From positions 1-61,325 of the forward strand of contig JAFSCH010000065.1 of the NCBI GenBank assembly GCA_017436865.1: DNA of 61,325 nucleotides, given 5' to 3'. Below, piece by piece: positions 32,542-42,186 of this stretch. The notes below the pieces were generated by a model. That model was given only the letters and a program-made list of their open reading frames with translations. It was not told the origin of the DNA and made no database searches. A program made the position numbers and the translations under genes. The DNA is from Lachnospiraceae bacterium (GTDB lineage Bacteria; Bacillota; Clostridia; Lachnospirales; Lachnospiraceae). Positions within the stretch are counted from its first letter, which is position 1; every line of letters begins with the position of its first letter.

Positions 32542-33525
32542 ATGGGAGAGGTATTATCTCAAAGCGAGATTGACAGCTTGCTTGCGGCATTAAGTAGCGG
32601 TGAGTTGGATGCAGAGACAGCAATGCAGGAAAAGGAAGAAAAACAAGTTAAAAACTATGATTTCTCTCGTCCTGCAAAGTTCTCTAAGGAACATTTAAGA
32701 ACGTTAGGCATGATTTTTGAACATTATGGAAGATTACTATCTACGAATTTACCTGTATATTTGCGCAAAAATGTACAGGTGAGCGTAGCGAGTTCGGAAA
32801 CAGTAACCTTTGCAGAATTTTCAAACGCTTTGTCGAATCCGGTATTACTTACAATTGTCAACTTTTCACCATTACAAGGAAGTATCATAATGGAACTTAC
32901 ATCCGGTCTTGGGTATGCAATTATTGACAGAATGTTGGGCGGAAAAGGAGAAACATTGGAAAAGACCAGAGAGTTCTCGGAGATTGAGATGAGTATTATT
33001 GAACGTGTCATGGTAATCTGTATGCAATTGCTCAGAGAGCCATGGAAGAACGTGACGGAGGTCAATCCTTATTTAGAAAGGATTGAGACAAATCCGCAGT
33101 TCGCACAGATAATCTCACCGAGTGATATGGTTGCGTTAGTTACGATGAATGTCAAAGTTGGTGATGTCGAAGGTTTAATGAATGTATGTCTTCCATTTTT
33201 TACATTAGAATCTGTTATGGACAGGCTGAACACTAAGTTTTGGTTTGCAAATATGCAGAAGATGGATGAAGAAGACTACGAACAATTCATTGAGACTATG
33301 GTTCGTAAAGTTGATGTTCCTGTAAAAGCAGTACTTGGTAAGAGTGTAATAACAGTAAATGACTTTGTAAATATTCAGGTTGGTGATATTATCAGGCTGG
33401 ATTCTAAAGTGGATGATGAACTTGATGTTTACGTAGGTAATATTAAGAAGTTCTCGGCAGTACCGGGTGCAAGTAAGGAAGCATATGCGGTGAGAATAAC
33501 ATCAGTTAACAGGGAGGAGGAATAG
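32542..33525 (+). CDS. fliM: Flagellar motor switch protein FliM
   Basis: A 327-residue switch protein. The N-terminal CheY-binding segment LSQSEIDSLLAAL (residues 4-16) is intact. The CheC-like middle domain has LGYAIIDRMLGGKG, and the C-terminal SpoA/FliN-like domain includes ALGKSVITVNDFVNIQVGDI. CheY-P binds the N-terminus to change rotation. The start at 32542 lies nine bases after GGGGGTGAT; the GTG at 32530 is inside that SD. Confidence 0.97.
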   Translation: MGEVLSQSEIDSLLAALSSGELDAETAMQEKEEKQVKNYDFSRPAKFSKEHLRTLGMIFEHYGRLLSTNLPVYLRKNVQVSVASSETVTFAEFSNALSNPVLLTIVNFSPLQGSIIMELTSGLGYAIIDRMLGGKGETLEKTREFSEIEMSIIERVMVICMQLLREPWKNVTEVNPYLERIETNPQFAQIISPSDMVALVTMNVKVGDVEGLMNVCLPFFTLESVMDRLNTKFWFANMQKMDEEDYEQFIETMVRKVDVPVKAVLGKSVITVNDFVNIQVGDIIRLDSKVDDELDVYVGNIKKFSAVPGASKEAYAVRITSVNREEE

Positions 33526-33528
33526 ACA

Positions 33529-34770
33529 ATGGATGGTATGTTATCTCAAGATGAAATAAATGCGCTGTTGAATGGTGTTGATTTATCAGCAGACAGCGGA
33601 ATGGAAACCAGTACAGCGACTGTTACAATGGAGGAAGGCTCATCTGGTGGGGGAAAATTAACAGAAGTAGAAAAGGATGCAATTGGTGAGGTAGCTAATA
33701 TTAGTATGGGAACCTCAGCTACAACATTGTATTCTTTAGTTAATAAAAAAGTTAACATAACAACTCCTGTTGTAGAAGAAACGACATGGGATGAAGTGGT
33801 AGGAAATTATGAAAAACCATGTGTGTTTATTCAGATTAAGTACACAGTTGGCTTGAATGGTACTAATATTTTAGTGTTAAAGGAGCATGATGTAAAAGTA
33901 ATCACTGACTTAATGATGGGCGGCGATGGCACAAATGTAGATGGTGAAATTTCAGAATTGCATTTGAGCGCTATCTCAGAAGCTATGAATCAGATGATGG
34001 GATCTTCAGCAACGTCGCTTTCGTCAATGCTTGGCAAGACAATAGATATTAGTCCACCAGAAGCAAGTCTTGTTGATTTACATAGTAGAGAGCCAAAAGA
34101 ATTGACACCATTACTTGGTGATGAATTTGTAAAAATTTCTTTTAGTATGCAAATAGACGACTTGGTAGATTCTACATTGATGCAGTTATATCCGCTTGAT
34201 TTTGCAAAATCAATTTATGAGACTTTTATGACAAATCAGATGGGTGGGGGAGCGACTGAGGAGCCGGCACCAATACCGACACCGGCGCCAACACCAATGG
34301 CATCAACTCCAGCGCCAGCGCCAGCGGCACCGACACCAACACCGGCACCAATGCCACAGCAGAGCATGGATATGAATCAGATGGGTATGGGAATGCCACA
34401 GATGGGAATGCCGCAGATGGCTATGCCACAAATGGGAATGCCGATGAATTATGGAGCGCCATATGGAATGCCAAATGTGAATATTCAGCCGGCACAATTC
34501 CAAAACTTTGCTGCTGGAGGCACGGAAATGGTAAGCGCCGAAAGCATTGGACTGATAAAAGATGTTCCGTTAGAAGTTACTGTAGAGCTTGGAAGAACGA
34601 GTAAATCCATATCCGATATATTAGAATTTGCTCCCGGAACGATTATTGAACTTGATAAGATTGCAGGAGAACCGATAGATGTTCTAGTCAATGGTAAGTT
34701 CGTAGCAAAAGGCGAGGTCGTAGTAATCGAGGAAAGCTTTGGCGTAAGAATTATGGAAATTATCAAATAA
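33529..34770 (+). CDS. fliY: Flagellar switch protein FliY (CheC-FliN fusion)
   Basis: A 413-residue protein. The N-terminal EIDALLNG-type CheY-binding peptide (LSQDEINALLNGVD) precedes a CheC-like phosphatase domain with both active-site motifs (AIGEVANISMGTSATTL and AISEAMNQMMGSSATSL). A low-complexity linker at residues about 243-330 is first Pro/Ala/Thr-rich and then built of repeated MGMPQM units. A C-terminal FliN domain (about 335-413, VTVELGRTSKSISDILEFAP, GTIIELDKIAGEPIDVLVNG) closes it. It is both a C-ring part and the main CheY-P phosphatase in Bacillus-type systems. The Met-Gln-Pro linker is unusual. Confidence 0.96.
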   Translation: MDGMLSQDEINALLNGVDLSADSGMETSTATVTMEEGSSGGGKLTEVEKDAIGEVANISMGTSATTLYSLVNKKVNITTPVVEETTWDEVVGNYEKPCVFIQIKYTVGLNGTNILVLKEHDVKVITDLMMGGDGTNVDGEISELHLSAISEAMNQMMGSSATSLSSMLGKTIDISPPEASLVDLHSREPKELTPLLGDEFVKISFSMQIDDLVDSTLMQLYPLDFAKSIYETFMTNQMGGGATEEPAPIPTPAPTPMASTPAPAPAAPTPTPAPMPQQSMDMNQMGMGMPQMGMPQMAMPQMGMPMNYGAPYGMPNVNIQPAQFQNFAAGGTEMVSAESIGLIKDVPLEVTVELGRTSKSISDILEFAPGTIIELDKIAGEPIDVLVNGKFVAKGEVVVIEESFGVRIMEIIK

Positions 34771-34798
34771 GGAATTACCGATAAATGGAGGGTAAAAA

Positions 34799-35161
34799 AT
34801 GGGCAAGAGAATTCTAATTGTAGACGATGCAGCTTTTATGAGAATGATGATTAAGGATATCTTAACCAAAAATGGTTATGAAGTGGCTGCAGAGGCAGAA
34901 AATGGAAAAATTGCTATTGACAAATTTAAAGAAGTATCTCCGGATCTTACATTACTTGATATCACAATGCCTGAATTAGATGGAATTCAGGCGTTAAAAG
35001 GTATCAAGGCCATTGATCCGGCTGCGAATGTAATCATGTGTTCAGCAATGGGACAGCAGGCAATGGTTATCGAGGCAATACAGTCTGGTGCAAAGGATTT
35101 CATCGTAAAACCTTTCCAGGCAGAAAGAGTATTAGAGGCAGTTAAGAAGGTAGTAGGTTAA
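34799..35161 (+). CDS. cheY: Chemotaxis response regulator CheY
   Basis: A 120-residue single-domain receiver with the acidic pair D9-D10, phosphoacceptor D54 in LTLLDITMPELDG, Ser/Thr in MCSAMGQQ, and Lys in FIVKPFQAERV. CheA phosphorylates it; it then binds FliM/FliY to alter rotation, and FliY and CheC dephosphorylate it. Its place between fliY and fliO is that of B. subtilis. The SD is TGGAGG. Confidence 0.97.
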   Translation: MGKRILIVDDAAFMRMMIKDILTKNGYEVAAEAENGKIAIDKFKEVSPDLTLLDITMPELDGIQALKGIKAIDPAANVIMCSAMGQQAMVIEAIQSGAKDFIVKPFQAERVLEAVKKVVG

Positions 35162-35167
35162 TGAAAT

Positions 35168-35533
35168 ATGCTTTTATCAATGACATCTAATAGGTTTGAC
35201 TCAATAGTTCAATTGATTACCGTAATACTCATATTTATATTTGTTCTGGCGATTACGTATTATACAACAAAGTTTACAGCAGGACTTCAAAAGGGGAGAA
35301 TGCAGAATTCCAATATGGAGATTGTAGATACGTTTCGGATCGCTCAGAACAAATATATACAGATTGTAAGAGTGGGCGATAAATATTATTCCATGATAGT
35401 GTGTAAAGACACGGTTACTTTACTGGGTGAAGTATCTCAAGAAGAGTTAAAATTAGGGGAATCACAACTTGGAACGACTATGAGTTTTAAAGAAATTTTG
35501 GAGAAGGCAAAAATTACGAAACAGAAGAAGTAG
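35168..35533 (+). CDS. fliO: Flagellar export protein FliO (FliZ)
   Basis: A 121-residue protein with one membrane helix (LITVILIFIFVLAITYYTT) and a cytoplasmic part with NMEIVDTFRIAQNKYIQIVRV, typical of FliO. It helps assemble the FliP-FliQ-FliR gate. The start at 35168 is seven bases after the cheY stop; ATG at 35180 is another possibility, because the SD (GAAGG) is distant. Confidence 0.88.
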   Translation: MLLSMTSNRFDSIVQLITVILIFIFVLAITYYTTKFTAGLQKGRMQNSNMEIVDTFRIAQNKYIQIVRVGDKYYSMIVCKDTVTLLGEVSQEELKLGESQLGTTMSFKEILEKAKITKQKK

Positions 35534-35542
35534 GCGAAATTT

Positions 35543-36430
35543 ATGAAGAAACAAATTACTCGTGACAAGATAAAAACTTTTCTGTATATGCTTTGCATGA
35601 TACTTGTCATACTTGGGGCAGATACAATGGTGGCAAATGCGACGAATGATGATATCATAGCGGATTCGATTCTTTCGAATGAGCCAATTGATGAAAATAG
35701 GACAAACATCAAGGATCCGGGAACAGCAGAAACAGGAGAGGATTTAAAGGAATTAAATATAGCGAACAATCTTACCATTTCTTATGACAATGGAAATGGG
35801 GAATTATCAGGTACGTTAAGAATTTTATTGATTCTAACCCTGATATCGCTAGCACCTATTTTACTGGTAACATTAACATCGTTTACAAGAATACTTATTG
35901 TACTTCACTTTACAAGGCAGGCATTAAACACAACAACTGCGCCGCCAAATCAAATATTGATTGCAATTTCGTTATTTTTAACATTTTTCATCATGCAACC
36001 GGTATTTACGGAAGTGTATGAGGAAGCGATTATTCCTTTTGAAGCCGGTGAACTTACTACAGAGGAAGCTTTTTCTGTAGCAATGGAGCCGATGCGAGAA
36101 TTCATGATGACTCATGCGCAGACAAAGGATGCAGATGCATTTATGCAGATTGCAAATATTCCATGGGATGGAAAAGATTTGAATGCGGTACCAACCTCAG
36201 TATTAATACCAAGTTTTATTATCAGTGAATTAAGAACGGCATTTATTATGGGATTTATGATTTATATACCGTTTATTGTCATTGATATGGTAGTAGCGAG
36301 TGTACTGATGAGTATGGGTATGATGATGCTGCCGCCAACAACGATTTCCATGCCATTTAAGATTTTGTTATTTGTTCTTGCAGATGGATGGAATTTAGTT
36401 ATTGTAAATTTGGTAAGGACATTCTATTAG
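35543..36430 (+). CDS. fliP: Flagellar export gate protein FliP
   Basis: A 295-residue membrane protein with a cleavable signal peptide (KTFLYMLCMILVILGADTMV) and an acidic mature N-terminus. The conserved core follows: LLILTLISLAPILLVTLTSF, TRILIVLHFTRQALNT and PPNQILIAISLFLTFFIM. Near the end it has PTTISMPFKILLFVLADGWN. Five FliP with FliQ and FliR form the export gate. Order fliO-P-Q-R-flhB-flhA is standard. Confidence 0.97.
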   Translation: MKKQITRDKIKTFLYMLCMILVILGADTMVANATNDDIIADSILSNEPIDENRTNIKDPGTAETGEDLKELNIANNLTISYDNGNGELSGTLRILLILTLISLAPILLVTLTSFTRILIVLHFTRQALNTTTAPPNQILIAISLFLTFFIMQPVFTEVYEEAIIPFEAGELTTEEAFSVAMEPMREFMMTHAQTKDADAFMQIANIPWDGKDLNAVPTSVLIPSFIISELRTAFIMGFMIYIPFIVIDMVVASVLMSMGMMMLPPTTISMPFKILLFVLADGWNLVIVNLVRTFY

Positions 36431-36445
36431 AAAGGCGGGTAGCAG

Positions 36446-36715
36446 ATGAATGTAGATATTGTAGTTGATATTGTGCGTGAAGCGTTGTTTCTTGTTTTAA
36501 AAACAGCTGCTCCGCCATTAATAGTATCTTTGGTAATTGGTTTACTTGTTAGTGTGTTTCAGACAGTGACTTCTATACAGGAACAGACACTGACCTTTGT
36601 CCCCAAGATGGTAGGAATGTTTCTTACCTTAATGCTAATAGGGCATTGGATGTTAAATGGGATGACTACATTTATGGAAGAGTTGTGGAGAAATTTTTCA
36701 TTATACATTCGATAA
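36446..36715 (+). CDS. fliQ: Flagellar export gate protein FliQ
   Basis: An 89-residue protein of two membrane helices (ALFLVLKTAAPPLIVSLVIG and MFLTLMLIGHWML), with the family loop VSVFQTVTSIQEQTLTFVPK between them. Part of the FliPQR gate. SD AAAGGCGGG. Normal length. Confidence 0.96.
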   Translation: MNVDIVVDIVREALFLVLKTAAPPLIVSLVIGLLVSVFQTVTSIQEQTLTFVPKMVGMFLTLMLIGHWMLNGMTTFMEELWRNFSLYIR

Positions 36716-36739
36716 TCGGAAAGGAGTTTTTTAGACTTC

Positions 36740-37522
36740 ATGGTAGACTTATCTTTTCCGGTACAGGAACTGGAATATTTCCTGCTTGTACTTGTAAGAA
36801 TTGCAAGTTTTGTATTTGCAGCTCCTTTTTTTAATCAGAGGGGAGTTCCCAATACTGTTAAAATTGGATTAAGTGTGTTCATAGCCTATGTAATGTATAC
36901 ATTCATTCAACCACACGTATATCCGGAATACAGCAGCGTATTTGGTTATAGTGTTATCGTCATGAAGGAAGTTGCAGTAGGTTTGTTTCTAGGAACAGGA
37001 GCACAACTGTGTACTTCCATTGTTTTATTTGCGGGAAGAATCATTGATATGGAGATTGGTTTATCAATGGCGAATGTGTTTGATCCGACTACGAATCAGC
37101 AGTCTTCCATTACAGGTTTGTTATTGCAGTATGGTGTAACATTAATACTTTATGTAACAGGATTACATAGATATCTGTTAAAAGCGCTAATGGAGACATT
37201 TGCTTTGATTCCGGTTGGAGGAGCTGTTATTCACACAGATGAATTGCTTGTAACGGTAATTGGATTTTTAAGTGATTATATTATAATAGGATTTCGAATT
37301 TGTTTACCGGTTTTTGCAAGTATATTATTAATGAATATTGTACTTGGCCTGTTGGCTAAGCTTGCACCACAGATGAATATGTTCTCTGTAGGTATCCAAT
37401 TGAAATTATTAGCCGGACTTAGTGTTTTATTCTTGACAATTGGAATGTTACCAAATATCTGTAGTTTTATTTCGACACAGATACAACAGATAATGGTAGC
37501 AGTCGTGGAGGGCATGATGTGA
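36740..37522 (+). CDS. fliR: Flagellar export gate protein FliR
   Basis: A 260-residue protein with about six membrane helices and conserved stretches RIASFVFAAPFFNQRGVPNT, EVAVGLFLGTGAQL and GRIIDMEIGLSMANVFDP. It completes the FliPQR gate with FlhB. Its SD AAGGAG is 13 bases from the ATG, longer than usual. The stop codon overlaps the GTG start of flhB by four bases, indicating coupling (FliR-FlhB fusions occur in some Clostridia). Confidence 0.95.
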   Translation: MVDLSFPVQELEYFLLVLVRIASFVFAAPFFNQRGVPNTVKIGLSVFIAYVMYTFIQPHVYPEYSSVFGYSVIVMKEVAVGLFLGTGAQLCTSIVLFAGRIIDMEIGLSMANVFDPTTNQQSSITGLLLQYGVTLILYVTGLHRYLLKALMETFALIPVGGAVIHTDELLVTVIGFLSDYIIIGFRICLPVFASILLMNIVLGLLAKLAPQMNMFSVGIQLKLLAGLSVLFLTIGMLPNICSFISTQIQQIMVAVVEGMM

Positions 37523-38631
37523 TTTTAGAATTAAACCTACAGTTCTTCGCAGCAGAAGGACCTGGCGGTGAGAAAACAGAAGAACCTACCGCCAAAAAGA
37601 AAGAAGACACCCGTAAAGATGGCAAAGTTGCTAAGAGTAAGGAACTTTCCAGCGGTGTTGAGCTTATTGCATTATTTCTTATATTGAAGTTTTGGATTGG
37701 ACATATGGGAACACAATTTATGGAGTTGTTTGGCAATGTCTATGAAAAGTTCCCAGAATATACAACGTACTGGGAAGGGAATATTGTAAAAGAAGATTAT
37801 AATATTTTGTTTAAATCTGTATATTTGGAAATTTTATTAATATTATTACCGTTTTTTGCGGTTGGTGTTGCAATTGCTTTTATTGTAAATATGATGCAGT
37901 TTAAATTTAAAGTGTCAAGCAAACCATTGCAACCGAAGTTTAGTAAGTTAAGTCCGATATCTGGTATGAAGCGACTTTTTTCAGGAGAAAAGCTGATGGA
38001 GTTGCTGAAGTCAATTTTAAAGGTTACTTTAATCAGTTATGTGGTGTATGACACCATAAAAGATGATTGGATATATCTTTATAAGTTTTATGAAATGCCA
38101 ATGAATCAAGCATTGGAGTTGATTGGCAGTATTGTTATTAATTTAGGATTGAAAATATCACTTTTCTTTCTAGTCATTGCTTTTGGGGATTTTGCATATC
38201 AAAAGTACAAGTTTAATAAAGATATTAAGATGACAAAACAGGAAGTTAAGGATGAATATAAAAATGCAGAAGGAGATCCGCAGATTAAAGGAAAAATCAG
38301 GCAGAAAATGCGCGAAGTATCGCAAAGAAGAATGATGCAGGATTTGAAACAAGCGGATGTAGTAATTACAAACCCGACACATTTTGCAGTAGCAATCAAA
38401 TATGCACCGGAAGAACATGCGGCTCCGATTGTCGTAGCCAAGGGTGCTGATTATCTGGCTCAGAAGATTAAAGCGGCAGCCAGAGAAGAAGGCATAGAGA
38501 TTGTAGAAAATAAACCGCTTGCCAGAATGCTATTTGCAAATGTGGAAATCGGTCAGGAAGTACCGCCGGAGCTGTATCAAGCGGTAGCGGAAGTGCTTGC
38601 TTTCGTATATAAGATGCAGGGAAAGCTGTAA
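37519..38631 (+). CDS. flhB: Flagellar export switch protein FlhB
   Basis: A 370-residue protein. The N-terminus has GGEKTEEPTAKKKEDTRKDG, and four membrane helices follow. The cytoplasmic domain has the autocleavage motif NPTH in VVITNPTHFAVAIKY. It switches export specificity from rod/hook to filament when FliK signals. It starts with GTG overlapping fliR; the annotation could also begin at a later codon, but the N-terminal motif supports this one. Confidence 0.96.
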   Translation: MILELNLQFFAAEGPGGEKTEEPTAKKKEDTRKDGKVAKSKELSSGVELIALFLILKFWIGHMGTQFMELFGNVYEKFPEYTTYWEGNIVKEDYNILFKSVYLEILLILLPFFAVGVAIAFIVNMMQFKFKVSSKPLQPKFSKLSPISGMKRLFSGEKLMELLKSILKVTLISYVVYDTIKDDWIYLYKFYEMPMNQALELIGSIVINLGLKISLFFLVIAFGDFAYQKYKFNKDIKMTKQEVKDEYKNAEGDPQIKGKIRQKMREVSQRRMMQDLKQADVVITNPTHFAVAIKYAPEEHAAPIVVAKGADYLAQKIKAAAREEGIEIVENKPLARMLFANVEIGQEVPPELYQAVAEVLAFVYKMQGKL

Positions 38632-38729
38632 AGAAATAACATAGAGCTTTACAGAAGAAGAATACATGGATGTATTTTTCGTAGCCTATTAAGTGGCTTC
38701 AGAGAAGGTTTGAAAAGGGGAGACAGCAG

Positions 38730-40763
38730 ATGAAGAAGCAGGACTTGGGAGTTGCACTGTATTTACTGGCAGCAGTTGTTATGTTGATTGTACCAATCAA
38801 TAGTACATTGCTTGACGTATTACTTGCATTTAACATCGCGATTGCATTCACAATTTTATTTGTCACAATGTTTGTTAAAGAAGTGTTGGATATGTCATTT
38901 TTTCCAACTATATTATTGTTCACAACAATTTTTCGAATTGCTTTGAACATATCCTCAACTAGATTGATTCTTACTACAGGAGATCCGGGAAATGTTGTTG
39001 CTACTTTTGGGGGATTTGTAGGTGGTGGCGATCTCGTTATCGGTATCGTAGTATTTATCATCTTATTGATTGTACAGTTTGTTGTTATCAACAAAGGTTC
39101 TGAACGAGTTGCAGAAGTAACAGCCAGATTTACTTTGGACGCAATGCCAGGTAAGCAGATGGCGATAGATGCAGATTTAAATACAGGAGCGATTACCGAT
39201 GCACAGGCAAAAGAAAGGCGCCAGAAGCTTCAAGATGAAGCAAGTTTCTTTGGCTCTATGGATGGTGCAGTTAAGTATGTAAAGGGAGATGCAGTGGCAG
39301 GACTCATCATTACAGGTGTAAACATTGTTGGTGGTATTGTAATGGGAGTTATCAGGCAGAATATGGAGTTTGGAGCAGCTCTTGATAAGTATACGATTCT
39401 TACTATTGGTGATGGACTTGTAAGTCAGATACCTTCGCTTCTCATTTCGCTATCAACAGGTATTTTGGTAACAAAAGGATCAAAAGAAGCAGATTTTGGT
39501 ACCGTTCTTGTTAAACAGATGTTTGGATTGCCAAAAGTTTTATACATGGTGGGTGGAGTGATTACGGTACTGGGTATTATTACTCCATTAAGTAATTTGA
39601 TTTTTATTCCGATGGGAGCCATTTTTATCGTATGTGGAAGAATGGTTGCAAATACGATTGAAACAGCAGAAATTGAAGCGCAGGTTGACAGTGACGAAGA
39701 ATCAGCGGAAGAAATCAGAAGACCGGAAAATGTCAATTCTCTTTTACAGGTTGATCCGATTGAGTTGGAATTTGGATATGGCATTATCCCACTTGCAGAT
39801 GTAAATCAGGGTGGTGACCTACTTGACCGAGTGGTTATGATTCGAAGACAGATAGCGTTAGAGCTGGGGACAGTCGTTCCGATTATTCGTCTACGAGATA
39901 ATATTCAGCTTAATCCGAATCAGTATATTATCAAGATTAAAGGTATACAGGTTAGTGAAGGAGAGATTCTATTTGATCACTATATGGCAATGAATCCAGG
40001 ATTTGTAGAGGAAGAAATATCGGGTATTCCAACCTTTGAGCCATCTTTCCACCTTCCGGCTATTTGGATTACAGAAAACCAAAGGGAACGAGCAGAAAGT
40101 GTTGGTTATACGGTAGTAGATCCACCTTCTATTATTGCAACACATTTGACGGAGATTATAAGGCAGTATCTTGCAGATTTACTTACAAGACAGGATGTAC
40201 AGAATCTGGTCAACAACGTAAAGGAGTCCAATCCATCCCTTGTGGAAGAACTTGTTCCAAAGTTGCTTGGTCTTGGTGATATTCAGAAAGTATTACAGAA
40301 TTTGTTAAAAGAGGGCATCTCTGTAAGGGATTTAGTAACGATTTTTGAAACACTGGCAGATCATGCGGCAACGACAAGGGATACGGATATCTTGACAGAA
40401 TATGTTAGACAAAGCCTTAAGAGGGCAATATCCAATAAATATTTTCCAATAAATGAAACAACCAGTGTAGTAACATTGGATCCAAAGTTAGAACAGGAAA
40501 TTATGGGAAGTGTGAAGCAGACGGAGCAGGGAGCATATTTAACTCTTGATCCGGATAAAACGAAGGATATTATGGCATCTGTTGAGGTGGAGGTTGGCAA
40601 GTTAGAAAAACTTGGCAAGAATCCTATCGTAATAACTTCTCCAATTGTCAGAATGTATTTCAAGCGACTGACAGAGGATTATTATAAGGATTTGGTAGTA
40701 GTGTCATATAATGAAATTGACACAAGCGTAGAATTACAATCAGTAGGAATGGTGACGGCATAA
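38730..40763 (+). CDS. flhA: Flagellar export protein FlhA
   Basis: A 677-residue protein with eight membrane helices in the first 310 residues. The FHIPEP-region signature includes FLLRIALNISSTR-like (FRIALNISSTRLIL) and ARFTLDAMPGKQMAIDADLN. The soluble C-terminal part docks chaperone-substrate complexes (EFGYGIIPLADVNQGGDLLD, PPSIIATHLTEIIRQ). Normal length. The 98-base gap before it has a small ATACAT/ATGTAT hairpin with TTTT. The stop overlaps flhF by one base (TAATG). Confidence 0.97.
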   Translation: MKKQDLGVALYLLAAVVMLIVPINSTLLDVLLAFNIAIAFTILFVTMFVKEVLDMSFFPTILLFTTIFRIALNISSTRLILTTGDPGNVVATFGGFVGGGDLVIGIVVFIILLIVQFVVINKGSERVAEVTARFTLDAMPGKQMAIDADLNTGAITDAQAKERRQKLQDEASFFGSMDGAVKYVKGDAVAGLIITGVNIVGGIVMGVIRQNMEFGAALDKYTILTIGDGLVSQIPSLLISLSTGILVTKGSKEADFGTVLVKQMFGLPKVLYMVGGVITVLGIITPLSNLIFIPMGAIFIVCGRMVANTIETAEIEAQVDSDEESAEEIRRPENVNSLLQVDPIELEFGYGIIPLADVNQGGDLLDRVVMIRRQIALELGTVVPIIRLRDNIQLNPNQYIIKIKGIQVSEGEILFDHYMAMNPGFVEEEISGIPTFEPSFHLPAIWITENQRERAESVGYTVVDPPSIIATHLTEIIRQYLADLLTRQDVQNLVNNVKESNPSLVEELVPKLLGLGDIQKVLQNLLKEGISVRDLVTIFETLADHAATTRDTDILTEYVRQSLKRAISNKYFPINETTSVVTLDPKLEQEIMGSVKQTEQGAYLTLDPDKTKDIMASVEVEVGKLEKLGKNPIVITSPIVRMYFKRLTEDYYKDLVVVSYNEIDTSVELQSVGMVTA

Positions 40764-42166
40764 TGATTATTAAGAAATTTCAAGGAAAAACAAAAGAAGA
40801 AGCATTAGAATGTGCAAAGAAGGAGCTTGGAGAAGGCATTGTAGAAATGAATGTCAAAACAGTAAAAGCGAAAGGCTTACTTGGTGTTTTTAAAGGAACA
40901 AAAGTAGAAGTAACTGTGGCAAAGGAAGAAGAAAGCGAAAAATATGGAATTGCTTCGAATAAGGTTTCTAAAGAAGTAGCCGATGGGGTATCAGTAAACT
41001 TGAATGTAAGCAATCAGGCCGGAAAAATTATACCGATGAAGCAGCCGGTGAAGCTTGCTTCGGGACAAGGCTCAGAAACAGTCATGGAGGATGCAAGAGT
41101 GATGGGGGAGACAGTGGCAGACGTACTTGCCGCTTTCCCACAGGCAATGAAGAAGAGCACAGCAAATAGTACAGAAGCATCCAAGACAGTGGAACATAGA
41201 AGAACCACAGAGGAAGCAGATGCTTCCAAGGGAAGCCTTTTGGAAGAAAAATTGGATAATTTACAGAATCTTTTAGAGAAACAGTTATCACAGCAAGAGG
41301 AAAAAGCAGCAGCAGAGGAAGCAGAAAAGGAAGCTGCATTAGAAGCACAGAAGAAGGAAGAAGAAAATCGGACAAGAGTCAATTTTTTAAGACTGTTGTA
41401 TAACAAGATGATTGATAATGAAGTGCATGAAACCTATGCAAATGAGATTATTGATGAGATTGAGAAGAATTGTAAGCAAGATTCCAGCATGGACTATATG
41501 CTTTCTGATATTTATCAGAGAATGATTTTAAAATTTGGAAAGCCATATATGTTAGAGGAAGAAAAGGGACCTAAGGTATTATTCTTTGTGGGACCAACTG
41601 GAGTAGGTAAGACGACAACGATTGCTAAAATAGCATCCTCTTTCCGAGTAGAGCAGAAGAAAAAGGTGGCTCTTCTTACATCGGATACCTATCGAATTGC
41701 AGCTGCAGAACAACTTAGAACGTATGCCAATATTTTGGAAGTACCATTTAGAGTTGTATATACAGCGCAAGAAATAACGAATGCAATCAGCGATTTTCAA
41801 GAATACGATTATATTTTGGTAGATACAACAGGGCATTCGCCAAATAACGAAGCTCAAAGAGAGAGTATGAGTGAATTGATTCATTTGGTTGAAACGGATG
41901 CGAAAAAAGAAGTGTTTTTAGTATTATCTGCAGCTACAAAATATAGAGATTTAATGAAGATTGCGGATACCTATAAAGAAATAGCAGATTATAAACTTAT
42001 TTTTACAAAATTGGACGAAACATCAACACTTGGAAATATTTATAACTTAAAGATGTATACAGGTGCTTCGCTGTCCTATGTTACATGTGGTCAAAACGTT
42101 CCCGATGATATTGCATACTTCAATCCACAAGCAACAGTAAAACAGCTCCTAGGTGGAAGAAAATAA
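40763..42166 (+). CDS. flhF: Flagellar SRP-type GTPase FlhF
   Basis: A 467-residue protein. Its N-terminal basic region has IIKKFQGKTKEEALECAKKE, followed by a long, Glu/Ala-rich coiled linker (residues about 60-200) and then the NG GTPase domain (Walker A GPTGVGKTTTIAKIA, LLTSDTYRIAAAEQLRTYA, LVDTTGHSP, FTKLDET). FlhF places the flagellum, with FlhG controlling number. The DTTGHSP motif replaces the more common DTAGRS/P, a minor change seen in relatives. Confidence 0.95.
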   Translation: MIIKKFQGKTKEEALECAKKELGEGIVEMNVKTVKAKGLLGVFKGTKVEVTVAKEEESEKYGIASNKVSKEVADGVSVNLNVSNQAGKIIPMKQPVKLASGQGSETVMEDARVMGETVADVLAAFPQAMKKSTANSTEASKTVEHRRTTEEADASKGSLLEEKLDNLQNLLEKQLSQQEEKAAAEEAEKEAALEAQKKEEENRTRVNFLRLLYNKMIDNEVHETYANEIIDEIEKNCKQDSSMDYMLSDIYQRMILKFGKPYMLEEEKGPKVLFFVGPTGVGKTTTIAKIASSFRVEQKKKVALLTSDTYRIAAAEQLRTYANILEVPFRVVYTAQEITNAISDFQEYDYILVDTTGHSPNNEAQRESMSELIHLVETDAKKEVFLVLSAATKYRDLMKIADTYKEIADYKLIFTKLDETSTLGNIYNLKMYTGASLSYVTCGQNVPDDIAYFNPQATVKQLLGGRK

Positions 42167-42186
42167 GTGTGAGGGGGAGTGAAAAT

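Noticed and set aside
34774-34786. ACCGATAA as a sigma-28 -10 before cheY
   Set aside because: No TAAA at 14-16 bases upstream; only the -10 half matches.
38632-38729. Terminator between flhB and flhA
   Set aside because: The ATACAT/ATGTAT hairpin is only six base pairs and AT-rich; too weak.
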